Assembly (NCBI GenBank): GCA_001657385.1
Contig: LYSZ01000002.1
Coordinates: forward strand, 186,001 to 250,000
DNA from: Parvularcula sp. BBD 1991-13
GTDB lineage: Bacteria; Pseudomonadota; Alphaproteobacteria; Caulobacterales; Parvularculaceae
Reading direction: 5' to 3'
DNA: 64,000 bases
This document shows, piece by piece, positions 1 through 7,522 of the stretch. Under the pieces are notes generated by a model. That model had not been told where the DNA came from, made no database searches, and was given only the letters and a program-made list of their open reading frames with translations. The stretch's first letter is position 1. Each line of letters starts with the position of its first letter. Position numbers and translations under genes: made by a program.

Positions 1-513
1 ATATTCGGCGATGAGGTCGAAGGTGCGCTCCGTATGCGTCAGGGCCGGCGCAAGATAGCCGCGAATCCGCTTTCCGGTCGCCTTTTCAACGGTGTTGATG
101 GAGTCCTCCAGAACAGCGCGTTCCTGCGCCTCGCTCATGCCGTAAGAATAGCGCGTGTTGTAGACCCCATGGGAGAAAAACTCCCAGTCCCGCGCGGCGC
201 ACGCCTCGATGATCTCCGGGTGGTGATCGCACAGGGCGACGTTGAGCGAAATCGATCCGCGCATGGCGTATTTGTCGAGCAGCTCCATCAGCCGCCAGTG
301 GCCGACGCGATTGCCCCAATCGCGCTGGGAATACGCGGTCACGTCCGGCGCGGGCCGGGGCCAGCCGGGACGCGACGGATTGGCCGGCGGGTCGAACTCG
401 TAGAACTCGATATTCGGCGCGATCCAGAAGGCGAGTTTCCCGCCGCCCGGCCATTCGATCCGGGGGCGGTCCTTGTAGGGCCAGTAGTCGTAGAGATTGG
501 GATCGGCCTGCAT
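1..513 (-). CDS. polysaccharide deacetylase / allantoinase-like protein (3' part cut off by window edge)
   Basis: 171 codons are visible, starting at ATG 513 and running off the left edge, so the C-terminus is missing. My translation begins MQADPNLYDYWPYKDRPR and continues with a beta-strand segment (KLAFWIAPNIEFYEFDP), a DWGNRVGHWRLMELLDKY helix and SHGVYNTRYSYGMSE. This is the pattern of the NodB-fold deacetylases that include the metal-independent allantoinase PuuE. The start codon overlaps the stop of the upstream amidohydrolase by one base (TGATG), so the two are probably co-translated. The substrate is unknown. An amide or ureide ring-opening role fits the neighbour but is inference. 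Confidence 0.85.
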   Translation of the reverse strand, partial: MQADPNLYDYWPYKDRPRIEWPGGGKLAFWIAPNIEFYEFDPPANPSRPGWPRPAPDVTAYSQRDWGNRVGHWRLMELLDKYAMRGSISLNVALCDHHPEIIEACAARDWEFFSHGVYNTRYSYGMSEAQERAVLEDSINTVEKATGKRIRGYLAPALTHTERTFDLIAEY

Positions 514-1202
514 CACCGCGCCTCCAGCCTGTCCACAACCTCGCCCACCGGCGTCACGTCGGCGTATTTCAGTTGCAGGTCGGTGAGATTGGCGAAGTGA
601 TAGCTTTCATGTTTGTCGGCGACGCATTCTTCCGGCACGATCGTCCGGTAGCCGTGGGACAGGCTGTCGACCGCGGTGGCGCGCACGCAGCCCGAGGTGG
701 AGCCGCCGGTGACGACGAGCGTGTCCACTTTGTGCCAGGTGAGGTAGCTCGCCAGCGGGGTTTCGAAAAACGCGCTCGGCATCCGTTTCGTGTAGATCAT
801 GTCCACATCCTCGTCGATCTCGCAGCGCGGATCGAAAGCGTGGCGCTCGGATGCGTATTTGATGTTTTGCAGGCTGTCCGGCGTATCCGTCCGCGTGCCC
901 CACACGCCCGCGTCGCCGCCATCGGCCTTGTAGGCGACGCGCGACCAGATCACGGGCATGCCCCTGGCGCGGGCGAGCCGCGAGATGTCGTTGACGAAAC
1001 CGATCTGGTTCGGATGCGTTACATAAGCGGTCTTCGGAAACAGATCGGGCCGGGTGTAGGCCTGCTGGAAATCGACATTGACGATCGCCAGCTTCTCGCC
1101 GAACCCGAACCGGGCGCGCGCCGGGTTGGCCTTGACCTCCTCGTAGATTTCGCGGGCCGTCTTGCCCGGACAGGCCATGGTGGGCTCGAAGCTGAGACTC
1201 AT
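513..1202 (-). CDS. isochorismatase-fold cysteine hydrolase (N-carbamoylsarcosine amidase-like)
   Basis: 229 aa from ATG 1202. I prefer this to ATG 1211, because the GGAAGG Shine-Dalgarno abuts 1211 but lies 9 bases from 1202. The isochorismatase-family triad is visible: Asp44 (in NVDFQ), Lys139 (in YTKRMPS) and Cys172 (in GGSTSGCVRATAVD). These enzymes hydrolyse C-N bonds of carbamoyl compounds, nicotinamide or similar amides; the long N-terminus and SGCVRAT context resemble N-carbamoylsarcosine amidase relatives. It is coupled to the deacetylase-like gene and divergent from a symporter, which suggests a small import-and-hydrolysis module for a nitrogenous compound. Substrate not determined. 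Confidence 0.88.
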   Translation of the reverse strand: MSLSFEPTMACPGKTAREIYEEVKANPARARFGFGEKLAIVNVDFQQAYTRPDLFPKTAYVTHPNQIGFVNDISRLARARGMPVIWSRVAYKADGGDAGVWGTRTDTPDSLQNIKYASERHAFDPRCEIDEDVDMIYTKRMPSAFFETPLASYLTWHKVDTLVVTGGSTSGCVRATAVDSLSHGYRTIVPEECVADKHESYHFANLTDLQLKYADVTPVGEVVDRLEAR

Positions 1203-1222
1203 CGCTGACATCCTTCCCGTTT

Positions 1223-1238
1223 AAATGGTATATCATTT
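1223..1238. promoter_or_regulatory. GntR-like operator palindrome between divergent genes
   Basis: AAATGGTATATCATTT is a 16-bp inverted repeat with one mismatched pair (1228/1233). Its core TGGTATATCA is one base from TGGTATACCA, the type of site bound by FadR-subfamily GntR regulators. It lies between the amidohydrolase start (1202) and the symporter start (about 1300), where it could control both. No GntR gene is visible in the window. Confidence 0.5.
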
Positions 1239-1299
1239 TGACGGTTTCTGCTTTCCCGGTCAAAGGCAAGCTGGTAAATTATTCGAAAAAGAGGGCGTT

Positions 1300-2856
1300 T
1301 TGGAACCGCAGAACGGCATCAGCGACCCGGATTTCCCGGCGCCTGGCTTTTCAGGGCCTGGCGTTTCGGCGTCGGGCGCGTCAGGATTTGGCGTTTCGCT
1401 CCCGGTCGAGCTCAATCCGAGCGCGCTGACCCTTGTCGTCTACATGCTGGCGCTGGCGGCGATCGGCTTCTGGGCGTCGCGCAAGGCGAATACGCAGGCG
1501 GAGTTTCTCCTCGGCGGGCGTGCGCTCGGTCCGGTGGTCGCCGGCCTCGCCTATGCGGCCTCGACGTCGTCCGCATGGGTTCTTCTGGGGTTCACCGGCT
1601 TTGTCGCCGCCGCCGGCGTTTCGGCCCTGTGGATGGTTCCTGGCATTCTCGCCGGCTATGCGGCGGTGTGGCTGTGGCTCGGGCCGTATCTCAACCGGGT
1701 CTCCCGGGAAGAAGGCCATCTGACGGTCCTCGACGTTATTTCCGCCGGCGCGACGGGACCGGCCGGCCGGTCGATCAAGATCGTCGCCGCGCTGATGATC
1801 CTGTTCTGTTTTTCGTTCTACATCGCCGCCCAGTTCCAGGGCGCCGGCGAAGCGCTGGGGGATGTCTTCGGCGTATCCAGGGCCGCCGCGATCGTCGCCG
1901 GGGCGGCGGTCATCCTTCTGTATACGTTTCTTGGCGGGTTCTGGGCGGTGAGCCTGACCGATACGCTGCAAGGGCTCGCCATCGCCGCGATCGCCCTCAT
2001 TCTCCCCGTCGCCGTCTGGGGCGCCGCCGGCGGCCTGCCCGGCGTCGCCGCGGGCCTCGCGGCGGCGCCTGAAGCGCTGACGGCGCCGTTCGGCGCCCAT
2101 GTCGGCTGGTCGGCCGCGGGGTTCGCCGTCGGCGTCGGCGCCGTCGGGTTCGGCGCGCTGGGCCAGCCGCATCTCCTCACCTGGGTCATGGCGGTGCGCG
2201 ACCGCAAGGCGCGGTTGCAGGGCGCCGCGGTGGCGCTCGGCTGGGGCGCGCTGGTCTATGCCGGGATGGCGGTCGTCGCTCTCGCCGCGCGCGCGGCGGC
2301 GCCGCCTGGGGCGGCGCTGGGCGAAGCCATCGTTTTCGACGCCGCGCAAACCGTTTTGCCGGGAGTTCTTCCCGCCCTCGTCTACGCCGCCATCCTGTCG
2401 GCGATCATGTCGACGGTGGACAGCCAGCTTCTTGTCGCCTCCGCCGCCGCGAGCCATGACCTCGGTCTCGCCAGGGCCGCGCCAGGCCGCGAAGTGACGA
2501 TCACCCGCGCGGTCGTCGCATGCCTGTGCGCCGGCGCGGTCGTCCTGACGCTTTACCTGCCCGCGACGATTTTCGAGCGCGTGCTCTTTGCCTGGACGGC
2601 GCTGGGCGCCGCCTTCGGGCCGACGCTGGTCGCGCGCGCCGCAGGCCGCACGCCCGCGCCCGCGGCTATTCTCGCGGCCATGATCGCCGGTTTCGCCCTT
2701 GCGGTTGTATTCAACCAGATCCTGCCCGCGGGGCCGGGCGCCTGGAAAGAGCGTATCCTTCCCTGGGTTGTTGGTTTGCTGATTGTTTTTATGTGTTCCG
2801 GAAAACGCCGCGCCGCCGGGGCGCAGCGCGCGACAGGAAAGGCGACGCGACTATGA
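1300..2856 (+). CDS. sodium:solute symporter, PutP subfamily
   Basis: 518 aa integral membrane protein with about 13 hydrophobic segments. The N-terminal part (IGFWASRKANTQAEFLLGGR, GLAYAASTSSAWVLLGFTG) and the later GALGQPHLLTWVMAVRD and AAILSAIMSTVDSQLLVASA match the SSSF/PutP family, which moves proline or other small organic solutes with Na+. I chose TTG 1300 because AGAGGG precedes it; the in-frame ATG at 1225 has no ribosome site and sits inside the palindrome at 1223-1238. The first ~35 residues are a low-complexity Gly/Pro/Ser stretch. Its stop overlaps the next start (ATGA). Substrate unknown; proline is possible but not shown. Confidence 0.88.
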   Translation: MEPQNGISDPDFPAPGFSGPGVSASGASGFGVSLPVELNPSALTLVVYMLALAAIGFWASRKANTQAEFLLGGRALGPVVAGLAYAASTSSAWVLLGFTGFVAAAGVSALWMVPGILAGYAAVWLWLGPYLNRVSREEGHLTVLDVISAGATGPAGRSIKIVAALMILFCFSFYIAAQFQGAGEALGDVFGVSRAAAIVAGAAVILLYTFLGGFWAVSLTDTLQGLAIAAIALILPVAVWGAAGGLPGVAAGLAAAPEALTAPFGAHVGWSAAGFAVGVGAVGFGALGQPHLLTWVMAVRDRKARLQGAAVALGWGALVYAGMAVVALAARAAAPPGAALGEAIVFDAAQTVLPGVLPALVYAAILSAIMSTVDSQLLVASAAASHDLGLARAAPGREVTITRAVVACLCAGAVVLTLYLPATIFERVLFAWTALGAAFGPTLVARAAGRTPAPAAILAAMIAGFALAVVFNQILPAGPGAWKERILPWVVGLLIVFMCSGKRRAAGAQRATGKATRL

Positions 2857-3347
2857 AATCCTCAGCGGCGGTTATGGGAGCAATGCTGATCGGGGCGGGG
2901 CTGATCGGAGCGGGAATGGGCGCGGCTGGCCTGCGGGCCTATGACGCCGCGTCGTCCGGGTCGGGCGCGCCGCCCGTTCCGGAGGGTGCGGCCGGCGCGC
3001 CCGCCTATCTGGTCGTCGTCGGCGAGGTTTACGACCGCGACGCCTTCATCAGCGGCTATGCGGCGAAACTGCCGCCGATTTACGCCCGCTATGGCGGGGA
3101 GTATCTCGCCGTCGGCCGCGATTACGAGGTTCTTGAAGGCGAGGGAACGTTTCAGAGTTATGTGATCAGCAAATGGCCGTCGGCCGAAGCGGCCCGCGCC
3201 TTCTGGGACAGTCGCGAATACACGCCGATCCGTGAGGAACGCATCGCGAAGAACTGGGGCCGGTTCGACGTTTATCTGTTTGACGGGCTCGCCGCGCCGA
3301 CGACGGTGTCTCCGGCGCTGAACACGGAGAGATCAGACCGGGGTTGA
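2853..3347 (+). CDS. DUF1330 domain protein with N-terminal membrane anchor
   Basis: 164 aa, starting in a 4-base ATGA overlap with the symporter stop. Residues 1-25 form a Gly/Ala-rich hydrophobic segment (signal or anchor). Residues ~50-145 are a DUF1330 ferredoxin-like fold: AYLVVVGEVYDRDAFISGYA, then GRDYEVLEGEG, SYVISKWPSAEAARAFWDS and EYTPIREERIAKN. DUF1330 proteins are small and of uncertain biochemical role, often near catabolic genes. Translational coupling to the symporter suggests a shared function. Its last 15 bases overlap the convergent gene that ends at 3333. Confidence 0.85.
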   Translation: MKSSAAVMGAMLIGAGLIGAGMGAAGLRAYDAASSGSGAPPVPEGAAGAPAYLVVVGEVYDRDAFISGYAAKLPPIYARYGGEYLAVGRDYEVLEGEGTFQSYVISKWPSAEAARAFWDSREYTPIREERIAKNWGRFDVYLFDGLAAPTTVSPALNTERSDRG

Positions 3348-3986
3348 AAGACCCAGCCACGCCGCCGCAAGGAGGGCGAGCCAGATCATCACGACGGCGG
3401 GGCGCGCCCGGTTGAGCGACGATTTGATGATTCGATCCGTATCGGGAGAAGCGCCTTGCGTCGCCAGCGCGACATAGGCCGGACCGAAGGGTTTGAGCGC
3501 AATGCGTACGAGAAGACCCATCGCAATGGCGAAGGCGAGAAGAAGGAGCTTGAGCGACAGAAACAGGGGCAGCGCAAAAGCGCCGGCGAGCCCGCCGCCG
3601 CCGCCGGCCAGCAGCGCAGCCAGCAGGACGATACGCAGCAGCGCATCGAGCCGTTTCATGGTCTCCATGCCAGTATGATGCAGATGGAGTTGTATGACGA
3701 TGTAAATCCATGCGAATGCGGCGATGAAGGCCGCGATGAGCCATGGCGGATCAATCCGGAGCCAGCCCTTCACAGCCGCGAGGGCGAGGCCGGTGGGCAA
3801 GGCGAGCAGCAGGCAAAACCGCGGCGCGAGGTCCACGTCGGCGACAATCTTGCCGGCGGCCAGGCGCCCCGCCGCCGCGCGCTTTTCATCGGTAAGTAGC
3901 GTGCTCGCATAGAATACGCCGACATCCCCGCCGAGCCAGTAAACGAAGACCAGAAGATGCAGCAGCGTGAAAAGCGTCAGTTCCAT
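3333..3986 (-). CDS. conserved multi-pass membrane protein of unknown function
   Basis: 217 aa from ATG 3986 (MELTLFTLLHLLVFVYWLGG). I see about five transmembrane segments: residues ~5-25, ~55-75, ~85-110, ~125-165 and ~195-215. They carry HLLVFVYWLGGD near the start and a His-rich stretch (QLHLHHTGMETMKR) in the middle. The overall shape recalls small CopD/DUF2269-like membrane proteins, but I do not recognise the family with certainty. Its final codons overlap the convergent DUF1330 gene. A perfect 17-bp palindrome lies 14 bases upstream of its start, so it is probably regulated alone. Confidence 0.7.
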   Translation of the reverse strand: MELTLFTLLHLLVFVYWLGGDVGVFYASTLLTDEKRAAAGRLAAGKIVADVDLAPRFCLLLALPTGLALAAVKGWLRIDPPWLIAAFIAAFAWIYIVIQLHLHHTGMETMKRLDALLRIVLLAALLAGGGGGLAGAFALPLFLSLKLLLLAFAIAMGLLVRIALKPFGPAYVALATQGASPDTDRIIKSSLNRARPAVVMIWLALLAAAWLGLSTPV

Positions 3987-3999
3987 AATTATCCGTACC

Positions 4000-4016
4000 G
4001 TGTATGCCGCATACAC
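4000..4016. promoter_or_regulatory. perfect 17-bp palindrome (probable operator)
   Basis: GTGTATGCCGCATACAC has 8-bp perfect arms about one central base. It lies 14 bp upstream of ATG 3986 of the minus-strand membrane-protein gene, in the usual place of a repressor operator. The binding protein is unknown; the TGTATGC/GCATACA form suits a dimeric GntR- or TetR-type repressor. Confidence 0.55.
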
Positions 4017-4183
4017 AGTTAAGACCGAACCTGCATAGAGTGCAAATGATTTAGGCCGGTGCGGGAAAATGGAAAGCCATGCGCCCGACGCCGAACCGCG
4101 CTGCGGTCGGTGCGGTTGGCGCATGGAATAATAAAACGTACACGGAACTAGGTGCGCGAGAAGCCATGTGAAACCGGCCGCCT

Positions 4184-4210
4184 GGAGAGGGGCGCGTGGA
4201 GCGCCTCTCC
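4184..4210 (-). terminator. stem-loop just after paaZ stop
   Basis: A 10-bp stem (GGAGAGGCGC pairing with its complement, two bases bulged) with a 5-base loop sits 5 bases beyond the paaZ stop codon. There is no clear T tract, so it may be a weak terminator or an mRNA-end hairpin. Confidence 0.45.
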
Positions 4211-4215
4211 GGGGG

Positions 4216-6243
4216 CTACTTTCTGAGCGCGTTCATGGTGAGCAGGTCATAGGACGCGACGGCGTCGCCATCCTGATTGACCACCGATACGTCCCATCGC
4301 ACCTCGCCGTAATCGGCGTTCCTCGGGGTTTTGCGCTTGACGGTCAGGGTAACCGATATCGCGTCCCCCGGATTGGTCGGTTTCGCGAACCGCAGATTGT
4401 CGAGGCCGTAATTGGCGAGCACCGGGCCCGGCGCGGGTTCCACGAACAGCCCGGCCGCGAAGGACAGGACAAGATATCCATGCGCCACGCGCCCGTCGAA
4501 AAACGGATTGGCCTTTGCCGCCTCTTCGTCCATATGGGCGTAGAAACGATCCCCCGTAAAGGCCGCGAAGCGCTCGATGTCGTCAAGCGTAATCGCGCGC
4601 GCCGCCGTTTCGATCGAATCGCCGACCGCCAGTTCCTCGAAATATTTCGTAAACAGATGTTCCGGGCTTTTCCGCCGCGCTGCGCCCGTGACATAAGCGC
4701 CGGTGACGCGCGACAGCAGACTCGGCGAACCCTGGATTGCTGTCCGCTGCATGTAGTGCGTCACGCCGCGCACGCCGCCCAGCTCCTCGCCCCCGCCGGC
4801 CCGGCCAGGTCCGCCGTGAACCAGTTGCGGCAATGGCGAGCCATGTCCCGTGGAGCTTTTCGCGGTGCTCTCGTCGACGGCGAGCAGCCGGCCGTGATAC
4901 GCGGCGGCTCCGAGGACGAGATGTTTTGCGATATCGACATCGTTCGTAAACACCGAGCCGGCCAGTGAGCCGCCGCCGCGTTTGGCGAGCGCGATCGCCT
5001 CGTTTTCGTCATTATACGCAATAATGGAACTGACGGGTCCGAAGGCTTCAATTTCATGCACGCGCCTGGATGCGCCGGGGTCGCGCACGCGCATGAGGAC
5101 CGGCGACATGAACGCGCCCGCCTCGGCGTCGGCGCCGATGACCTCGACGTTGTGGGCGTCGCCGAAGACGAGGTTCGCTTCTTCAAGCAGGTCGCGCACG
5201 CTGGCGCGCACGCTGGCGCGTTGATCAAGGCTCACGAGCGCGCCCATCCGGACCGCCTCATGGCGCGGATCGCCGACGGTTACGGCCTCAAGCCTGGCGG
5301 CGACGGCGTCGGCGACCGCGTCGGCGGTTTCCGCGGGAACGAGGATTCGCCTTATGGCCGTGCATTTCTGTCCCGCCTTGGCCGTCATCTCGCGAACGAT
5401 TTCCCTGATGAAGGCGTCGAAGACCGGCGCGCCCGGCGCCGCGTCGCGGCCGAGGATCGAACAGTTCAGAGAGTCCTGTTCGGCGATGAACCGCGTGGCG
5501 TTGCGGACGATATTTTCCTTCGTCCGTACAAGCCGCGCCGTTTGCGCCGAACCCGTAAACGCGACGACATCCTGTGAGCCGACAAAATCGAGCAAGCCGT
5601 CCGGCTTGCCGCAGATCAGTTGCAGGGCGCCTTCCGGCAGCAGTCCGGACTCGGCGATCAGCCTGACCATCGCTTCGGCGAGATAGCATGTTTGCGGCGC
5701 GGGCTTCGCGATCGTCGGCGCTCCCGCCAGGAAGGCGGCCGCGAACTTCTCCAGCATGCCCCAGCACGGGAAGTTGAAGGCGTTGATCTGATAGGCCGCG
5801 CCCTCAAGGGACGTGAAAATGTGCTGGCCCGCGAAACTGCCGTCTTTTGACAGGGGCTCGACATCACCGTCGATCATCAGGGTCGCATCCGGCATTTCCC
5901 GACGGCCCTTGGAGGAATAGGCGAACAATGTCCCGATCCCCCCGTCGATATCGATCTGGCTGTCCCGCAAGGTCGCGCCCGTATGATAGGAGAGATCGTA
6001 AAGGCCGTCTTTCCGCTCACTGAGATAAAGCGCAAGGCTTTTCAGGATATGCGCGCGATCGTGAAACGTAAGCGCGCGAAGGGCCGGCCCGCCTGTCTTA
6101 ACCGCATAATTGCGAACGCCTTCGAAATCGAGGCCCGCCGACGAGCATGCGCCGAGCGGCTCGCCCGTGACGGCGCTTGTCAGCGCCAGCGTTTCGCCCC
6201 GGCCCGTCAGCCAGCCGCCTTTGACATAATTCTGTACACTCAT
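4216..6243 (-). CDS. paaZ: oxepin-CoA hydrolase / 3-oxo-5,6-dehydrosuberyl-CoA semialdehyde dehydrogenase
   Basis: 675 aa bifunctional ring-opening enzyme of aerobic phenylacetyl-CoA catabolism. Residues 1-~525 are an aldehyde dehydrogenase domain with Glu255 (AEQDSLNCS) and nucleophile Cys294 (AGQKCTAIRR). Residues ~535-675 are an (R)-specific MaoC-type hydratase domain with Asp565 and His570 (GDRFYAHMDEE) and the FFDGRVAHGY motif. The hydratase domain opens the oxepin ring; the dehydrogenase oxidises the resulting semialdehyde with NADP+. Length matches E. coli PaaZ (681 aa). A strong GGAGGAG precedes ATG 6243. It is the last gene of a five-gene operon, 21 bases after paaG. Confidence 0.96.
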   Translation of the reverse strand: MSVQNYVKGGWLTGRGETLALTSAVTGEPLGACSSAGLDFEGVRNYAVKTGGPALRALTFHDRAHILKSLALYLSERKDGLYDLSYHTGATLRDSQIDIDGGIGTLFAYSSKGRREMPDATLMIDGDVEPLSKDGSFAGQHIFTSLEGAAYQINAFNFPCWGMLEKFAAAFLAGAPTIAKPAPQTCYLAEAMVRLIAESGLLPEGALQLICGKPDGLLDFVGSQDVVAFTGSAQTARLVRTKENIVRNATRFIAEQDSLNCSILGRDAAPGAPVFDAFIREIVREMTAKAGQKCTAIRRILVPAETADAVADAVAARLEAVTVGDPRHEAVRMGALVSLDQRASVRASVRDLLEEANLVFGDAHNVEVIGADAEAGAFMSPVLMRVRDPGASRRVHEIEAFGPVSSIIAYNDENEAIALAKRGGGSLAGSVFTNDVDIAKHLVLGAAAYHGRLLAVDESTAKSSTGHGSPLPQLVHGGPGRAGGGEELGGVRGVTHYMQRTAIQGSPSLLSRVTGAYVTGAARRKSPEHLFTKYFEELAVGDSIETAARAITLDDIERFAAFTGDRFYAHMDEEAAKANPFFDGRVAHGYLVLSFAAGLFVEPAPGPVLANYGLDNLRFAKPTNPGDAISVTLTVKRKTPRNADYGEVRWDVSVVNQDGDAVASYDLLTMNALRK

Positions 6244-6264
6244 TACTGCGTCTCCTCCTGCTTG

Positions 6265-7056
6265 TTACCGTCCGGCGAAACTGGGTGCGCGCTTTTCCAT
6301 GAACGCCGCAACGCCTTCGGCGTAGTCGGCGCTCCGTCCAAGCCGGCGCATCGCATCGCGTTCGGCGTCAAGCGCCTCGTCAAGCGTGTTCAGGCCGGCC
6401 GCGCGGATCCGCGCCTTGGTGGCGGCGAGACCCAGGGTCGGACCGGCGGCGAATTTTCGCAGGAGCGCGCGCGCTTCCTGAACAAGCGCGTCGTCGGAAA
6501 CGCATTTCCAGATCAGGCCCCAGTCTTCCGCGTCCTTCGCCTGCAACGGCTCGCCGGTGAGCGCCAAACCGAGCGCGCGCGCCTGGCCCGCCAGCCGCGG
6601 CAGGATCCATGTGCCTCCGGAGTCGGGGATCAGCCCGATATTGGCGAAGGACTGGATGAACGTCGCGCTTTGCGCGGCGAAAACCACGTCGCACGCCAGG
6701 GCGATATTCGCGCCGGCGCCCGCCGCCACGCCGTTGACCGCGCAGATGACCGGCATGGGCAGGGATGTCAGCCTGCGGATGAGAGGGTTGTAGTATGTCT
6801 CGACGGACTCGCCGAGATCGACCGCGTCGCCGCCCGGCGAGACGGCGCGGTCGGACAGGTCCTGACCCGCGCAGAAACCGCGCCCCGCGCCGGTGATCAT
6901 CAACGCCCTGACGGCTTCGTCGTTTTCCACGAGATGCAGCGCGTCCCGCACTTCTTCGTGCATCCGGGCGGTAAAGCTGTTGAGCCGTTCAGGCCGGTTC
7001 AGGGTGAGCGTCGCCGCGCCGTCCTCCAGCTCGAAACGGATCGTTTCATAGGTCAT
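6265..7056 (-). CDS. paaG: ring 1,2-epoxyphenylacetyl-CoA isomerase (enoyl-CoA hydratase family)
   Basis: 263 aa crotonase-fold protein. It closely follows remembered E. coli PaaG: TLTLNRPERLNSF at the N-terminus, TGAGRGFCAGQDLSDR (oxyanion loop), VICAVNGVAAGAGANIALACD, the catalytic-Asp motif GLIPDSGGTW, and GRSADYAEGVAAFMEKR at the C-terminus. The enzyme isomerises ring-1,2-epoxyphenylacetyl-CoA to oxepin-CoA, the substrate of PaaZ encoded next to it. AGGGAGAAG precedes the ATG. It sits 18 bases after an osmC-family gene. Confidence 0.95.
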   Translation of the reverse strand: MTYETIRFELEDGAATLTLNRPERLNSFTARMHEEVRDALHLVENDEAVRALMITGAGRGFCAGQDLSDRAVSPGGDAVDLGESVETYYNPLIRRLTSLPMPVICAVNGVAAGAGANIALACDVVFAAQSATFIQSFANIGLIPDSGGTWILPRLAGQARALGLALTGEPLQAKDAEDWGLIWKCVSDDALVQEARALLRKFAAGPTLGLAATKARIRAAGLNTLDEALDAERDAMRRLGRSADYAEGVAAFMEKRAPSFAGR

Positions 7057-7074
7057 TGTTCTTCTCCCTGAGCT

Positions 7075-7521
7075 TCAGCTGCTTGAAAAGACGATTTCCG
7101 TAGAAACTGAATTCGCGATGAAGCACTGCCTGTGCGCCTCTTCGTGCATCGCGCGCAGGTCGTCGTCACCGGGGGCGTCGCCGTCGAATTCGATCTCGGG
7201 AGAAAGCGTCACCCTCGTGATCGCCATGGCGCCGCTATTCGTTTTTCCCAGCTCGCCTTCGGCGTCGTCCACATAGGACAGAACCCTGTAGCCCCGCTTG
7301 CAGGCCACCATCAGGAAAGTCAGCAAATGACAACTGGACAGCGCGCCGACGAAGGCTTCCTCCGGGTCCATGCAATCCGGGTCGCCGAGATAATGCGGCG
7401 CCGCCGACAGCGTCACCTGCTGGCCGCCATCCAGCCGCCAATGGTGGCGCCTGTTATAGGTTTTGTACGTGAACGCTTTCGCGCCGGCTTCCCATTCAAC
7501 AAGGGCGCGATGCACCGTCAT
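7075..7521 (-). CDS. OsmC family protein
   Basis: 148 aa from ATG 7521, starting one base after the upstream E2 stop codon, with GGGGGGAA overlapping that stop. OsmC/Ohr proteins are thiol peroxidases or related redox proteins. The two expected cysteines are visible in ALSSCHLLTFLMV and EEAHRQCFIANS, and the MDPEEAFVGAL helix is typical. Its location between a 2-oxo acid dehydrogenase E2 and paaG suggests a role in this pathway, perhaps peroxide protection or a non-redox thiol function. That is inference. Confidence 0.85.
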   Translation of the reverse strand: MTVHRALVEWEAGAKAFTYKTYNRRHHWRLDGGQQVTLSAAPHYLGDPDCMDPEEAFVGALSSCHLLTFLMVACKRGYRVLSYVDDAEGELGKTNSGAMAITRVTLSPEIEFDGDAPGDDDLRAMHEEAHRQCFIANSVSTEIVFSSS

Positions 7522-7522
7522 G

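Noticed and set aside
1225-1299. ATG 1225 as symporter start
   Set aside because: No ribosome site; the codon lies within a regulatory palindrome and adds a low-complexity tail.
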